64,000 bases of DNA from Malurus cyaneus samueli (taxonomy: Eukaryota; Chordata; Aves; Passeriformes; Maluridae), in contig CM019214.1 of NCBI GenBank assembly GCA_009741485.1, positions 50,253,284-50,317,283 on the forward strand, read 5' to 3'. The notes beneath the pieces are model-generated. The model saw nothing but the letters and a program-made list of their open reading frames with translations, had not been told where the DNA came from and did no database searches. Shown here piece by piece: positions 22,908 through 34,297 of this stretch (positions within the stretch are counted from its first letter, which is position 1; each line of letters opens with the position of its first letter). A program made the translations under genes and the position numbers.

Positions 22908-25900
22908 TGTCGTGGCAGTAAATAGAATGTTCTTCAGCGACAGAGTCTTAGATTTTTTTTCCCTATTGATTGCATAATTTTTTGTTGCAACTAGTGTGAA
23001 GCTTGATTATATATGTGAGTAAGTATTCCAAATCAGCTTTTAGGAAGATGTGAAAGCAAGACTAAATGAATGTGGATTCTTGATCCTTCTATCCCTTTCC
23101 CATGCCTTTACTTTATTTGAGTTTGTTTCAGTCAGATGTTTTCAGTTAAATCATTGGCTTATACCTTAAAAGGAGGTGGTGAGCTGCTCTGAATCGATAG
23201 TGGATATTTGCATTTGTTAAGGTTTGGTACCTTACCAATGTCATTTGTTCCATCCTATCATTATCTTGCATATTAGTTGAAGATGTGCCTTCTTTGTTCC
23301 ATTAAAAGGTAGAGAGTTGTAGTACGCTGGCGTCAGGTAATGGGCTTGTATTATATGTGGATGAATACAAGTTGAGATGACACAGGACAAGACGCTGTAA
23401 GTCGTGAGTGCGCTATTTAAATTTTGTACACAGTGTGGAGTTATTGCTGAGTACATGTTCTACAAAAATCCTTGCCAGTGTTTTCCTGGACGATTCTGGG
23501 GCTTCAATTTAGTTGTGCCAACTAAATGTTCCTTTATTTGTATTAGAGGGCATCTGCGAATCCTCGAATCTGCACTTTTTCTATGGTGCCATCACTGTTT
23601 TTCTAATTCTGCCACTCTGGAAAGCTGGCATCTTGATGGAGATTCAAAAAAATATAATTGGAGACTTGTATAATAATACAGATACTTACTGATAACAAAT
23701 GGCACATTGAAATCAAGGAGCTTGTGTAGAGAATCAGATCATGACCTGTCACGATATTGACTGATCGATTTCAGAACAGATTAACATAGACGTCTATTTG
23801 TATTTTACAATAGTAATGTTAAGATACTAGTCATGTCATATATTAATTGGAATTACTGGCACTGTCACACGAACTCATAAGTCCAGAGGGATGCAAAATT
23901 GAAACAGGTATAGTGACTAATTTGCATGTTAAGCCAGATGTTGGCCCAATTAGATGTAACCCTTCTATGACAGAAGATAAATATCTTGAAGACATTTAGG
24001 GAAACTTAATCTATAATTTAAAATATTTACTTGTTACATGTAACTAGAAAATATTATCCATTAGTAAAAATAATGGAATAAATCATTCCATGGCACTTTA
24101 TATAGACTTGCCAATTCTACCTGCATTTCTCAGGGTTAGGGGAGTAGATTTGTCTATCGTTTACTTTTATATGGATTGTTTTGGTTTGCTGTTGTCTAAA
24201 TTTGAGTATAAATAGAGAACTGATAAATTATCATATTATGTATTTATTATTTATATTTTATATACATGAATATATTTTACATTTATATATCTAATAGATA
24301 TTTGTATAATTTGGATTACAGTTAAAGACATGTACAATTAAGAAGCATGCTGTTATTTTAAATGTGAAGGTTTTTGACATATTTCCAACAGGTTTATTTA
24401 GTGTTCTGTTTGAAGGAACTTTTGTCTCTCAAAGCCAGTGGGGAATCGCTGCTTAAAATGGAGAGCACAGTGTGTTCTTAGCATGTGCTAAAATCATATC
24501 ACTTCTTATCTACTGTTATCCTTATTTATATTCTTAATGGTGTAGATTCTCGTGTGATTTTACTCACTTACTAGAAGGAATATATATTGTTATTATATGA
24601 ATTTTAAATAACAGTAATATTGGAATCAATATTCCTTTTAGAGTTATTTTAACTCCTGAAAAGTTGGGAAAGAAAAGTCTCACATGAGCAAAACACCGTA
24701 GAGAGATTTTGATATACTCGCTAAAAATAATAGGAAGCACATTTTTTTTATACTCACTGTACAATTGTCATATCGACATTATCCTGAATCTGTACTTTAT
24801 AGTTATTCAGATGTTCTCAATTGACTGCTGAGATTACTCCCCTTCTTCCACATTTTCACATATGCACAGAGCCCGCAGTATGACAAAAAAAATAATTCAA
24901 GGACAACAATATGTACAGTCCTAAGCACAGTGTACCTGCTTTGGTTTTGGAGTTTTATTATTGAGATGAGAAAAAAGAATGAACGTACTAGCGTAGAACT
25001 ATAGGGAAAAAAAAAAAAAAAAAATACAGAGATGGATATAGTAAAAAAGCGAGAAGCAGTGCCCATCCACTCCCTAGATATTAGAGGTTCTAACAGTACA
25101 TGGGAGAGACAGTAAAATACCTCCCATTCTTGCTCATAGAGACATTTTTCCTTCATTAAGGTTGATTCAATTATTACAGTGTGCCAATAAAGCTATCCTG
25201 AAACTCCTGGAAGAAAAGGCAGAGGTAAAACAACGAGTCCTCAAGCATATTGGTATCAGAGACATTATGCTTGCTCATGCTTCTCTTCTGACTTTTTTTT
25301 GGTTCTAGGAAAAATATGAAACTCGTGTGCTGTAAACCTTATGAGGTGGTTTATGACTAAAATCAGTTATGCAAAGGTATGCCTTTAGCTCCCAGTACTG
25401 TTTATTGACCAATTTTAAAATTCTGATTGCATTTCTTCTCTTATCTACTTTGTGCAAATAATCTGCATTTTCTTATACACCTTGCAGGCATCTGACTGAG
25501 ACCACACAGGGGAGAAGGTAGTTAGGGCTCAGATTTGAGATATCTTGCTTTCTAAAAACGTAAGTAACTGTGCGGTATATCAGACATTTATGAAACCACT
25601 CGTATTTATCTGTGTCTTTACACTGCTCAATAACTTTGAAAATTAGCCTTAGGTGTCTATGGCTGCATATAAAATAAGACGTTTAACAGCAGATTGGAGT
25701 GAAATCCAATTTTGTTAAAAATATTAAGAATTAAGTGCCTTAATACAATAGAAAATAGCTCTCACTATTCATTGACCTAAAAATCTTATAAATTCTGGAT
25801 TTAAGGAAAATACATTCTGATAGATTATTGTGCGATTTATGTGATGTGTTTATCTTCGCAGCAGACAGGGAATTAGAAGTGGAAATTTTTTTTTTTTTTT

Positions 25901-28900
25901 CACTAAAATTGTAAATATTTATATAGGCATCACATGACAAAATCTATGTCATGCTTTCCTAAAGTTCATACTCTGTTTATCCATTTAAAGTAGTATTTTT
26001 TTCATAGACCCTACTAGGTATTATGTGAACCAACTTCTCATCCCTCCACAATGAGATTCCATGCTGCTCTTGTTTTTACACTCCTTGTGCTTTCTTTGCC
26101 AGCAGGCATTTCAATGCTGCAAATTGAAATCATTGGCAATCCATTTTCACTTGCACATTCAGTGCCATTTCCTCTCCATGGAGCAGGAATGAGCTGCTGA
26201 TCTAACTGAGAGTATCAATGTCCATTGTAAGCAAAGAAATTATTGCACTGAACATGCATATGTCATGTACTTGTCTAGCCAGAGTTCTCATGAGCAATTA
26301 ACTAGTCCAATTAGTTATTTCTGATGATATGTCTAATCTATAAGAAAATACAGGCAAAGTCATCTCAATGCTGCGCTCATCAAGCCTTACTCTGAACAAT
26401 GTCCGGGTATAAATGTGCATTACAGTTTTGTTCCATTTATATATGTATAGATTTTTCACTCAGATAGATTTGGGGAAGGAGAAAGCAAAATATGACATCC
26501 AAATGGAAGAGACAAAAATAAGAGCATAGGATTTCACAGCGTAGTTTCCACGTTACTGAATGAATAGTTAGGAAGATTTTTCTTCCTAAACGTCCGTAAA
26601 TGTTTTCCCATGGTTTCATTTTTGGACTAAGACCAACAAAAAATTGACAGAGCCAGTAAGGAGTACTCCAGTTCATGAACTACATAAGCAAGGCTTTCAC
26701 GGGTTTTCGAGTACCTGAAAGTATGCATGGAAGTTCTTCCCGCATTATTCCAATTATTATTCCAATAAACTGACAAAAGAATTTATTGCTTTTTTCTTGA
26801 AATTTCAATACAGCAAGATGAATCACAGATTTTTTTACAGAGTGTTGGTGCCGATTTCATTAAATACTTCTTGTAACCCCAAATGTAGCAAAAAATGATG
26901 CTAGGTTGACCAAAGTCGAAATACTTATAGAGTTCTTTCTGAAGCATATTTCCATGGCGTTGCAACTAACATTCTGTCACTTGTTCAGACAGCTTTTATC
27001 TGAATAACATTTCTTCAGCGTTCTTCAGTTCTTAGTTTTATTTTTATGTCAAGACTTAAATTCAAGACAGGTTTTTGTTTTTCGTTTTTTTCCCAGTGAA
27101 TTACTTTAATAGCAAAAAGACTGCAGATATCTGAAATTTGTAAAAGATAATAACATGGTATGTAGTAAACATTTTCCTTTGAGTATGATAAACATTTTCC
27201 TTTGAGCATGATTCAGGTTGTCTTAGTATTTTCAGTATGTCTTAGTATTTACAGTGTTACCTTAGAAGCAATCTCAAAACTGCAAGACTGTGCAAAAGTT
27301 GACAGTCTATAATACGAATATATTAAATGACAGGTGTTTGGCTTGCCACAAATATTGGTTCTAGATTCTGACAGTTGCATTGATGAGTTCTGTTATTGAC
27401 AGTTTAAGATGAAAGATTGAAAACATAGACACAAATATCCTCTAGATTGAGTCTTGGCACCAGACTATTTGACAGCCCTAATTATCTTGACTGGAAAATG
27501 GATGTCTATGAGCTTAGATAGGTTGTGATATTTTACAAGTTTGTCAAAACTTGTACTGTAAAGAATGTGAATCTGGTTTCTTTGGGGAAAGACTGTTCAT
27601 TGCCTATATGCATAACTTGAAAGTATTGTAACATCTTACTTAATAGAAACCTCTTTTTTTTTTTTTTTTTTTTTTTTTCTAAATGAAATTTGAAGTGAAG
27701 TTAGACTACTGACTAATTTGAGGCCTTATCAGGGGGAACTAAAATTAATGACTAGAGATTAGACTGTAATTCATCTCAGAACAATAATTCAGGTGCCACT
27801 ATTCTGTGTTTTTTACCGCTTGCCAGGAAGTGGTTTTTGAACAGGAAAGGAGCAGCTCCATGTCTGGGTAGTTATATTATTCTCCTTAAATATTTTCAGA
27901 ACTTTGAAATGAAGTCTTCAAACCCCTAATTTGATATCTATCAATGACGTCAATAATTCATACTCGTTTTCTTACATAAGAATATGTAAAAGCACTTTAT
28001 ACACAGTCTACAGGAGCCTATGCCATGCAATTTAAGGTTTTAGTGTCATATGAGCCTAGTTAAACACACTCATTTACCACATTGTGTGTTTTGTTATGTT
28101 TGGTTATTTCTCCTATAATTGAGATGGAAAATTATATCTCATTTATTTTTAGATACAAATAACAACAGGATAATTTTTTAAGAATAGTCCATCTTCACTA
28201 CTCTCATCAGCAGGTTTCTGTGTTATTTCTTTGTATGATAAAATTTGTATTAATGGCATAATAAAATTTACAACCTATGTACTAATATATACAGAAAGGC
28301 TCTTTAGTGCTGATCTTTTTTAAAATCTTCATTTGCTTCATACATAAGAATGAAATTCCCTTTTCTTTACATTTGAAATTTTAACATTTGAAAACCTACT
28401 TTCAAATACTTCTATATTTTTCTTCTAAGTTGTTTTGACACCAAGCTCTAATATCATGCTAACATTATCCAAATGGTTTTATAACACTTCTAAAATATAG
28501 TTAATGGAAGGGTAAAAAATAAATGTTGGTAGGTTTGTTGTTTTGGTTTTTTTTGTTGTTTTTTTTTCAGTGCCGGGAAGGTTAAAAGTTTTATTAACAT
28601 TCTTTTGGCATATGGAAAGAGGAGCATCTAAAACTAATAATAGGTGGTGACATGCTAAGGAAAGCTTAAAATAGTGAAATCCAAGAAAATAAAGTCAGAA
28701 AATGGACTTAATCACAATGTGTGCGTGACCTTAAGACAGCATCATGAACCAAACAGAAATAGAAAATTATAGAAGGAGAAATAATGTCTACCTAGTGAAG
28801 AATGATCATAATATATATATTTAAACAAAAATCTACTTAAAATTAAAATTAGGTAGTAAGATCTGCATAGATGACAATGTGTATTTAAAAACCAAAGTTG

Positions 28901-29191
28901 AAGAACACGAAGAATACATTTAAACTGCTTCATTTCATGTTGACTATATTATTCTCTGAGAAAACAGGCTCTTTTGTTGTTTCAATGGCTTTAATAATAC
29001 TGTGTTCTTGATCATGGACAAGTGTTTAAGTTAGATGTGTGGCTGTTTTCTACACATATGTCTCCAGTATTTTAGCGACATAGGTGCTACCATTTTTTCC
29101 ATCTGGATTTTAAATAGTCAAAACAATGTTGTTGATGACAACACTGTTTTCATACAGTTTGTGTATGATAACCAAAACAAAATGTTTTGTA

Positions 29192-29540
29192 ATTAAAAAA
29201 TCTAGGATGCTAGATATTTCAGTATTTGTCTTGCTGATAATGTTTTTTGTTATACTTTTTAATGAACAAACCTTTTTTTTTTGCTTTTTTTTTTTTTTTG
29301 CTTTTTTTTTTTTTTTTTCCCAGATAGATCCAGTTTCTTTGATTAGGACTCATGTAGCCAGTCAGAGATGACAAGATGTGACATTCTCAAGTCTTCTTTT
29401 AATGGAGCACTTTCAAAATGAAATTCATATGTTCCTAAAATAAACATCTAGTGTTAGATTAAAAATCCTAAAACATTTTTTTTTCCCTCTATATTATCAA
29501 GGGCATCTTAAAGCAACTGTCTCAGTTATCATTCTGTTAT
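29192..29540. other. Unique DNA after the duplicate; T-rich tract
   Basis: The sequence continues past the point where contig 1 stops. It holds a long interrupted T tract (about 29,271-29,319) ending in CCCAG at 29,323. That resembles a splice acceptor and is followed by 15 open codons and a stop, with AATAAA near 29,440. It could equally be the poly-T side of a retroposed tail. No gene is supported. Confidence 0.5.
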
Positions 29541-29828
29541 CATACAGAATGATTAAGGTGGAAAAGACCTTTAAGATCAAGTCCAATCTTCAACCCAGTA
29601 CCACCACCATGTTCACCATTAAACCATGTTCTCAAGTGCCTTATCCACATATTTTTTAAACACTTCTAGGGGTGTTAACTCCAACCTAAGCTGTCTGTTC
29701 CAATTCTTTACAAGCCCTTCTGTGATTTTTTTCCCTCTGATATCTAATTTAAACATCCCTGGCACAACTTGAACCCCCATGTCACTACATGATACAGCAT
29801 CTAATTAAATCACTCTTTTCTCTTCAGC
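29541..29828 (-). mobile_element. CR1 LINE 3' end, antisense
   Basis: Complement of a CR1 3' terminus. It shows the tail-proximal AGGTGGAAAAGACCTTTAAG (29,556-29,575), a TTCACCATTAAACCATGTTC segment (29,611-29,630), then TTTAAACATCCCTGGCACAA (29,749-29,768), ending near TCACTCTTTTCTCTTCAG. About 290 bp survive; the copy is diverged and non-coding. It lies in sequence present once in the window. Confidence 0.85.
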
Positions 29829-30391
29829 ATAATGGTTTGAACTTGAAGTAGATGTAAGCACTCAAAATGAAGCAGTCAAGATTCCACATTACACAGATAA
29901 TTTGGATTTATAAGTCAGGACTTTTGGATACTACCAGTTTACATAGAAAAATATGATGCTTAACTGTCCCAATTATTTGAGATTTTACAGTCCATAATCT
30001 AGAGGAAATAAAATTTGTGTTTGCCATAGTGTTGATTAGCACTAGCTAATTAGCAATAACTAATGAGGTTGAGTTTCCAGAAATTAACCTTCATGCAGGA
30101 TAATAACTATTGAACATTATTTGCTTGTTTTACCATTAATTTTCATTGCAAAACCAGCTGTGTCAAAGGACATCTGTTTTACAGGCACATTTTATTTCCA
30201 GGCACATGGTGTGATTCTTGGGGATGTCCCATGCAGGGCCAGGAGCTGGAGTTCAATAATCTTTGTGGGTCCCTCACAACTTAGCATATCCTATGCTTCT
30301 ACTATTAATTATTTCAATTTTTGTGAATGACTTGTTGAAAACAAAAGATAAATTAACATAATGAAATGCAAAATACAGTCTTCAGTAACAA
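29829..30391. other. Anonymous unique DNA
   Basis: AT-rich sequence between a CR1 and the inverted LTR fragments. A 69-codon open frame (30,121-30,330) has no recognisable similarity. Nothing else is seen. Confidence 0.5.
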
Positions 30392-30514
30392 GCTGACCTT
30401 GACTGGCTGGCAGATAGACACCCTGATGCTCTCTCAATACCTCTCCTCAACAGGATGGGGAGAAAATAAAGTGAAAGATCTTGTGGGTCAAGATAAAGAT
30501 AACAGGTGGAGGAG
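30392..30514 (-). mobile_element. Antisense LTR 3'-end fragment (left inverted arm)
   Basis: About 120 bp that, when complemented, parallels the 3' end of the plus-strand LTR just downstream (about 30,850-30,962). Matching landmarks in order are the TCTTTATCTTGACCC-like tract, the TTATTTTCTCCCC-like tract, the GAGAGAGCATCAGGGTG-like tract and the final CAAGGTCA. It is therefore a piece of the same avian LTR family in opposite orientation, forming an inverted pair with the next element. Confidence 0.7.
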
Positions 30515-30970
30515 TTGATATCATGGAACATCCGTATGCTGAAGGACTTTAGACTGTGTGGAAGACCCACACTGGAGCAGCAGAAAAATGCAAGTAGAAA
30601 GGAGTGGCAGTGATGGAGGTTTTCTGACCATAAACCCTCATTCCCAGGGGAGGGGCAGATGAATTGGGTATAAAGCGTTGAACCTGAGTGTGAGGAAAAA
30701 GGGGATTGAGGGATGTGAGGAAGGTATCCTGTTTTTTTTTGTGGCTTTACTTTCTCTCTATCTAAAGGTTTATTTGTTGGCAATAAATGAAATTCATTTT
30801 TCCAAAGTCAAGTCTGTTTTTCCTGTGTCAGCAGTTCCTAAGAAACCTCAGTGTCTTTATCTCAAACCAGAACCTTTTATATCTCCTTTTCTTCCCCTGG
30901 ACCATTGAGAAGGGGAATGAGAGGCAATCTGGGTGGACATCCATCATCTGGCAAAGGTCAACGCACCACA
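30515..30970 (+). mobile_element. Avian ERV LTR (second family), 5'-truncated
   Basis: Sense-orientation LTR-like sequence. It includes GCTGAAGGACTTTAGACTGT near 30,538, TATAAA (30,669-30,674) and an AATAAA polyadenylation signal (30,782-30,787) about 110 bp downstream. The TCAAGTCTGTTTTTCCTGTG segment (30,807-30,826) follows, with the terminal CAAAGGTCAACGCACCACA ending at 30,970. The order and terminus are those of a bird ERV LTR family distinct from the one at 1,606. The 5' end is not identifiable because the inverted fragment abuts it. No retroviral coding remnant is present. Confidence 0.7.
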
Positions 30971-32418
30971 CTTACTTGTGAGTACAAATATACTTTTTGT
31001 GGTGTTTGATGGGTTAAAAAACACATAGAAAGCACAGATGAAAGCACTTGGTAAGTTTTTCAACCTGAAAAGGACCAATCTGTGCCTGCTGGCCATGAGA
31101 TGATTTCTAGAATTTTCTTGTAACAAATATCCTCAGACAGACTGAGAACCTTTACCAATGAGGGTTTAGCTCGATGTTAATTTCTGATATCCAAGCACTA
31201 TTTCTCAGTCTCAATAATCTCTGCAACGTGCTCTCCCTTAAGACATTGAAGCTTACATATTTCCACTGAAATAAGTTAACCATTACAGATCTGAGGATAA
31301 AAACAGTCTCTTAGTAACAAAAATAATGAGGAAGAAATGTAACATACTTCTGAGCATTTCTTTTTGTGTCTTTTCACTGAAAGAAAAAGAAAAATCCATT
31401 AACTCAGTAAAAACGTAACATGTCCAATACTTAAATACTTATAGATCTGTTTTGTAAGTGGAAAGAAATCAGAAAGTAAATCAGAAAGCCATAGTTTTAA
31501 AAAAAGAGACAAATGAGTAAATTTTCTTATCAATGTTACCGAAAAAGGAACAAAGCTTTGGCAAGGTTTGAAAGCCTTTCAAAGTAATTTTTTGGCATCT
31601 CTAGCAGTGTTTCAATTACTGTGTGAAGATCTGGCAAGTTCCTTTTTAAAAGCTTAAAAATATCTCAAATAACAGATAGATCCAAAGCACTCTAATTTGC
31701 ACAAACTTTAAAGATTTTTGAAGTCTTAGCTAACTTAAACTTTTTTTTTTTTTTTTTTTTTTTTCCTCTTAAGACACCTTTAAAAGATATGCTTGTAATC
31801 GTATTTTTATTGGCACTAAGCTCTGTCATGTAGACGTGCATCACTTATACTCTACATGACAAGTATTAATATAGAGGTGATTGCTTAAAATAGGGAATTC
31901 AAAATGCATATTCAGTTTGAATTACTTAGTTTTTTAAACAAATAATCTTTTAACTGAACAAATGAAATAGGGGTAATTCTTGCAGTTCAGTCGAGAGAAA
32001 TAAATTTTATTATAGTTATCCAAAGATAGTCAAGGATTTAGAACCAATCCTATTGAAAATGTTTTGTGAATAGTAAAAAGTGCTAGGAGATAGCAGAACA
32101 TGAAGGTTTTCACAACGCAGAGAAATGAGAATTGTGTCACAAAAGATTGATACCTAGATATTGATTGATATGTTAAGAATAAGTAACAGTGCTGGGGAAA
32201 CTAGTTTATGTGGTCAAAACTCCCTTGTATCAATATTCAAATTATGTTAACTAGATCCATTTATTATGTACTGAGTCCTCGTATACCACATATTGTGAGA
32301 TGTTTCAACCCTGCTTTACTCTATTCAAACCCAGTTTATATATATTTACATGTTTATAGATGTTTATATTTATTATATATATATATGTTTCTAGATACAT
32401 AGATGAAATATATACGTG
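30971..32418. other. Anonymous unique DNA
   Basis: No gene or known repeat is recognised. It contains a T24 tract near 31,741-31,764 and a TATATA-rich patch (32,335-32,390). Open frames are at most about 64 codons and without coding character. Confidence 0.55.
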
Positions 32419-32878
32419 CATGTGCATACATACCTATTTGGTTGCTTCTCCTTAAGCATATGAGACATACTCAAATTTGCTCCTCCTTTTTTTTGGGGGT
32501 GTGGTGTATTAGGATGGTTTGAACTGAAAGAAAAAGGAATTTACCTGCTGCAGAGTTCATAGCTCCCTGATCTCCATTTTGTGCAGTAGCCACTTGATTA
32601 TTTCTAATTTCCAAGCAAGAATAAGTATTTTATTTACAAAAGAAATTTATACCAGGATCCATATTTTGCTCCACTGAGTGGAAATGGGAATGTTCTAGCA
32701 CGATGACAGATGGCAAAATCAGTGTCTGTGTACTTCTACCATAATTTGCAAATGCAAAAGTGAAAAAAAAAAAAAAAAAGACAAGTGAACTTATTTTAAA
32801 TTAGCCCTTATTTTTTCAATTTTGTTTCTGGTTCAAGGCAAAAGAATAAATTTGAAACAATCTATTAAAGGCAGTTAT

Positions 32879-32913
<35 letters not shown>

Positions 32914-33919
32914 TGATGAAATAGACTCTTCCTATAGAGCATTGAGACGACTGCAAAACAAGGATGCAATTTCATGCCCTTATAACTAACATTTAAAAAA
33001 AGGTGTAATTTGAATTTCACTCTTGTCAGCAGTGATTATGATCTAACTTAGCCTTTTCTTGGGTGAAAATGTTTTACCACTGGATTCCTGAATTTATTAA
33101 AGATTCTGTCCTTCTGACATTAACTCCACTTTTAGTAGTCAGGTCTGATTAACTCTGTCCCAGAGCTAAAATTGTACCAGACATAACCCCATTAGTTTAC
33201 CAGCATGGTTATATTCAGTTTATGTTCTCTCTTTCAAAACAGCAATGATACACAGACTTTCTTTTATAAGGGGGAAATCTTCCATCCTTACTCATGGCAC
33301 TCTTTGATTAACACCATTCACTTCAGTTGGGCTGCTTGTCATCCCATGTTTTCTCAGCCTGAGTTAAGGTATTGGAACATATGTGATAACCACTGTTTTC
33401 TTGCATTTTTACTTTACATTTGTACTTTACATTACATTGCATTGTCCAGGTTTTTAAACAAATGTTAAATTCCATATAAACTCGGTCAACACAATTAGTA
33501 TTGCCTTAAGAAGCTGAGAAGAAGCTAGGGACCTTAATTGAAATATGTAATGTTCTTTGAAACCATGACAAATAAAAAGCTCTGTGATGGATTGGCAGAT
33601 AAGACACAACAAATGGGCTTCTCTTCTGAAATTACAGCTAAAACAGAGATAGACTGTCATGGGATGTAAAGTGACTATGAAGCTACATGAACCCAAAAAA
33701 GCTGAATCCTGCTCTCCAGTATAACCATTTTACAGTGACAATATCACACAGAGAAGTAATTTTATGAATATTGAAGATAAAGCCCTTCATAAGGAAAATA
33801 CAGTCTATATTCAACTTTAATGAAAGCATAATTTTATTTGATCATTTCTAAATAATACTCATCAAATCAATCAATCATTTTCATATTTTGGTGTTTTGAT
33901 TTTTATGGTTTATTTTTGG

Positions 33920-33950
<31 letters not shown>

Positions 33951-34297
33951 ACGGATCATCTACAGACCCTGTCTATTATTTTCTTTCAAGAGTCTGCAAA
34001 TTAAAAAAAAAAAAAAACCCAAAATGAACTCCCCAAGAGGCCAAGACTTAATTAGGCTGTAATTGTAATTAATTCAATTGCAATGTTCTGTTTTCAGCTG
34101 TATTTTCAGACTTCACAGTTTTAAGTCTACTAAGTACTTACCATTTGATTTTGCATTATGTAAGTTTCTTAACTGAAATATATCACAATGTGGAGTAAAT
34201 GATGAATGATGTAACAGCAATGCAAACAATTATTTTAATATTACTAAATTTATCAACCCGAGATGTTCTTTTAAAAATATAGTAGTCAATTACCTCA
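32419..34297. repeat. Clean block repeated at 38,807-40,673
   Basis: Near-identical to the start of contig 3. An 87-codon stretch (33,205-33,468) recurs with an identical translation at 39,577-39,840. Differences are concentrated in homopolymers (A30 at 32,881-32,910 against A26 at 39,263-39,288; the T run at 33,920-33,946 against an interrupted one near 40,300) and scattered single-base indels. It is non-coding: the shared open frame has no recognisable domain. The block near 34,040-34,090 is dense in TAATTA-type cores. Confidence 0.92.

Larger units (their letters stand above)
16102..29191. repeat. False duplicate of 1-12,659 (noisy copy)
   Basis: Collinear with 1-12,659 throughout. Shared landmarks in order are the LTR (18,164-18,720), the CR1 (22,340-22,907), the poly-A and poly-T tracts, the 23-bp tandem duplication and the final AAAATGTTTTGTA. 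Differences are dominated by one- to few-base insertions and deletions spread evenly over repeats and unique DNA. They are densest from 16,102 to about 21,500, lighter by 25,000, and few around 27,060-27,400. True segmental duplicates diverge mainly by substitutions, so this is best read as the same locus twice, once as uncorrected long-read sequence. All open frames inside it should be ignored. Confidence 0.9.

Noticed and set aside
1..29191. Genuine ancient tandem segmental duplication
   Set aside because: Differences are mainly indels, equally dense in young repeats and unique DNA, and vary along the copy toward the contig interior. That pattern is read error rather than evolutionary divergence.
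33205..33468. 87-codon frame perfectly repeated at 39,577-39,840, looking like a conserved gene pair
   Set aside because: The identity comes from the false duplication of one locus, and the translation has no recognisable domain.
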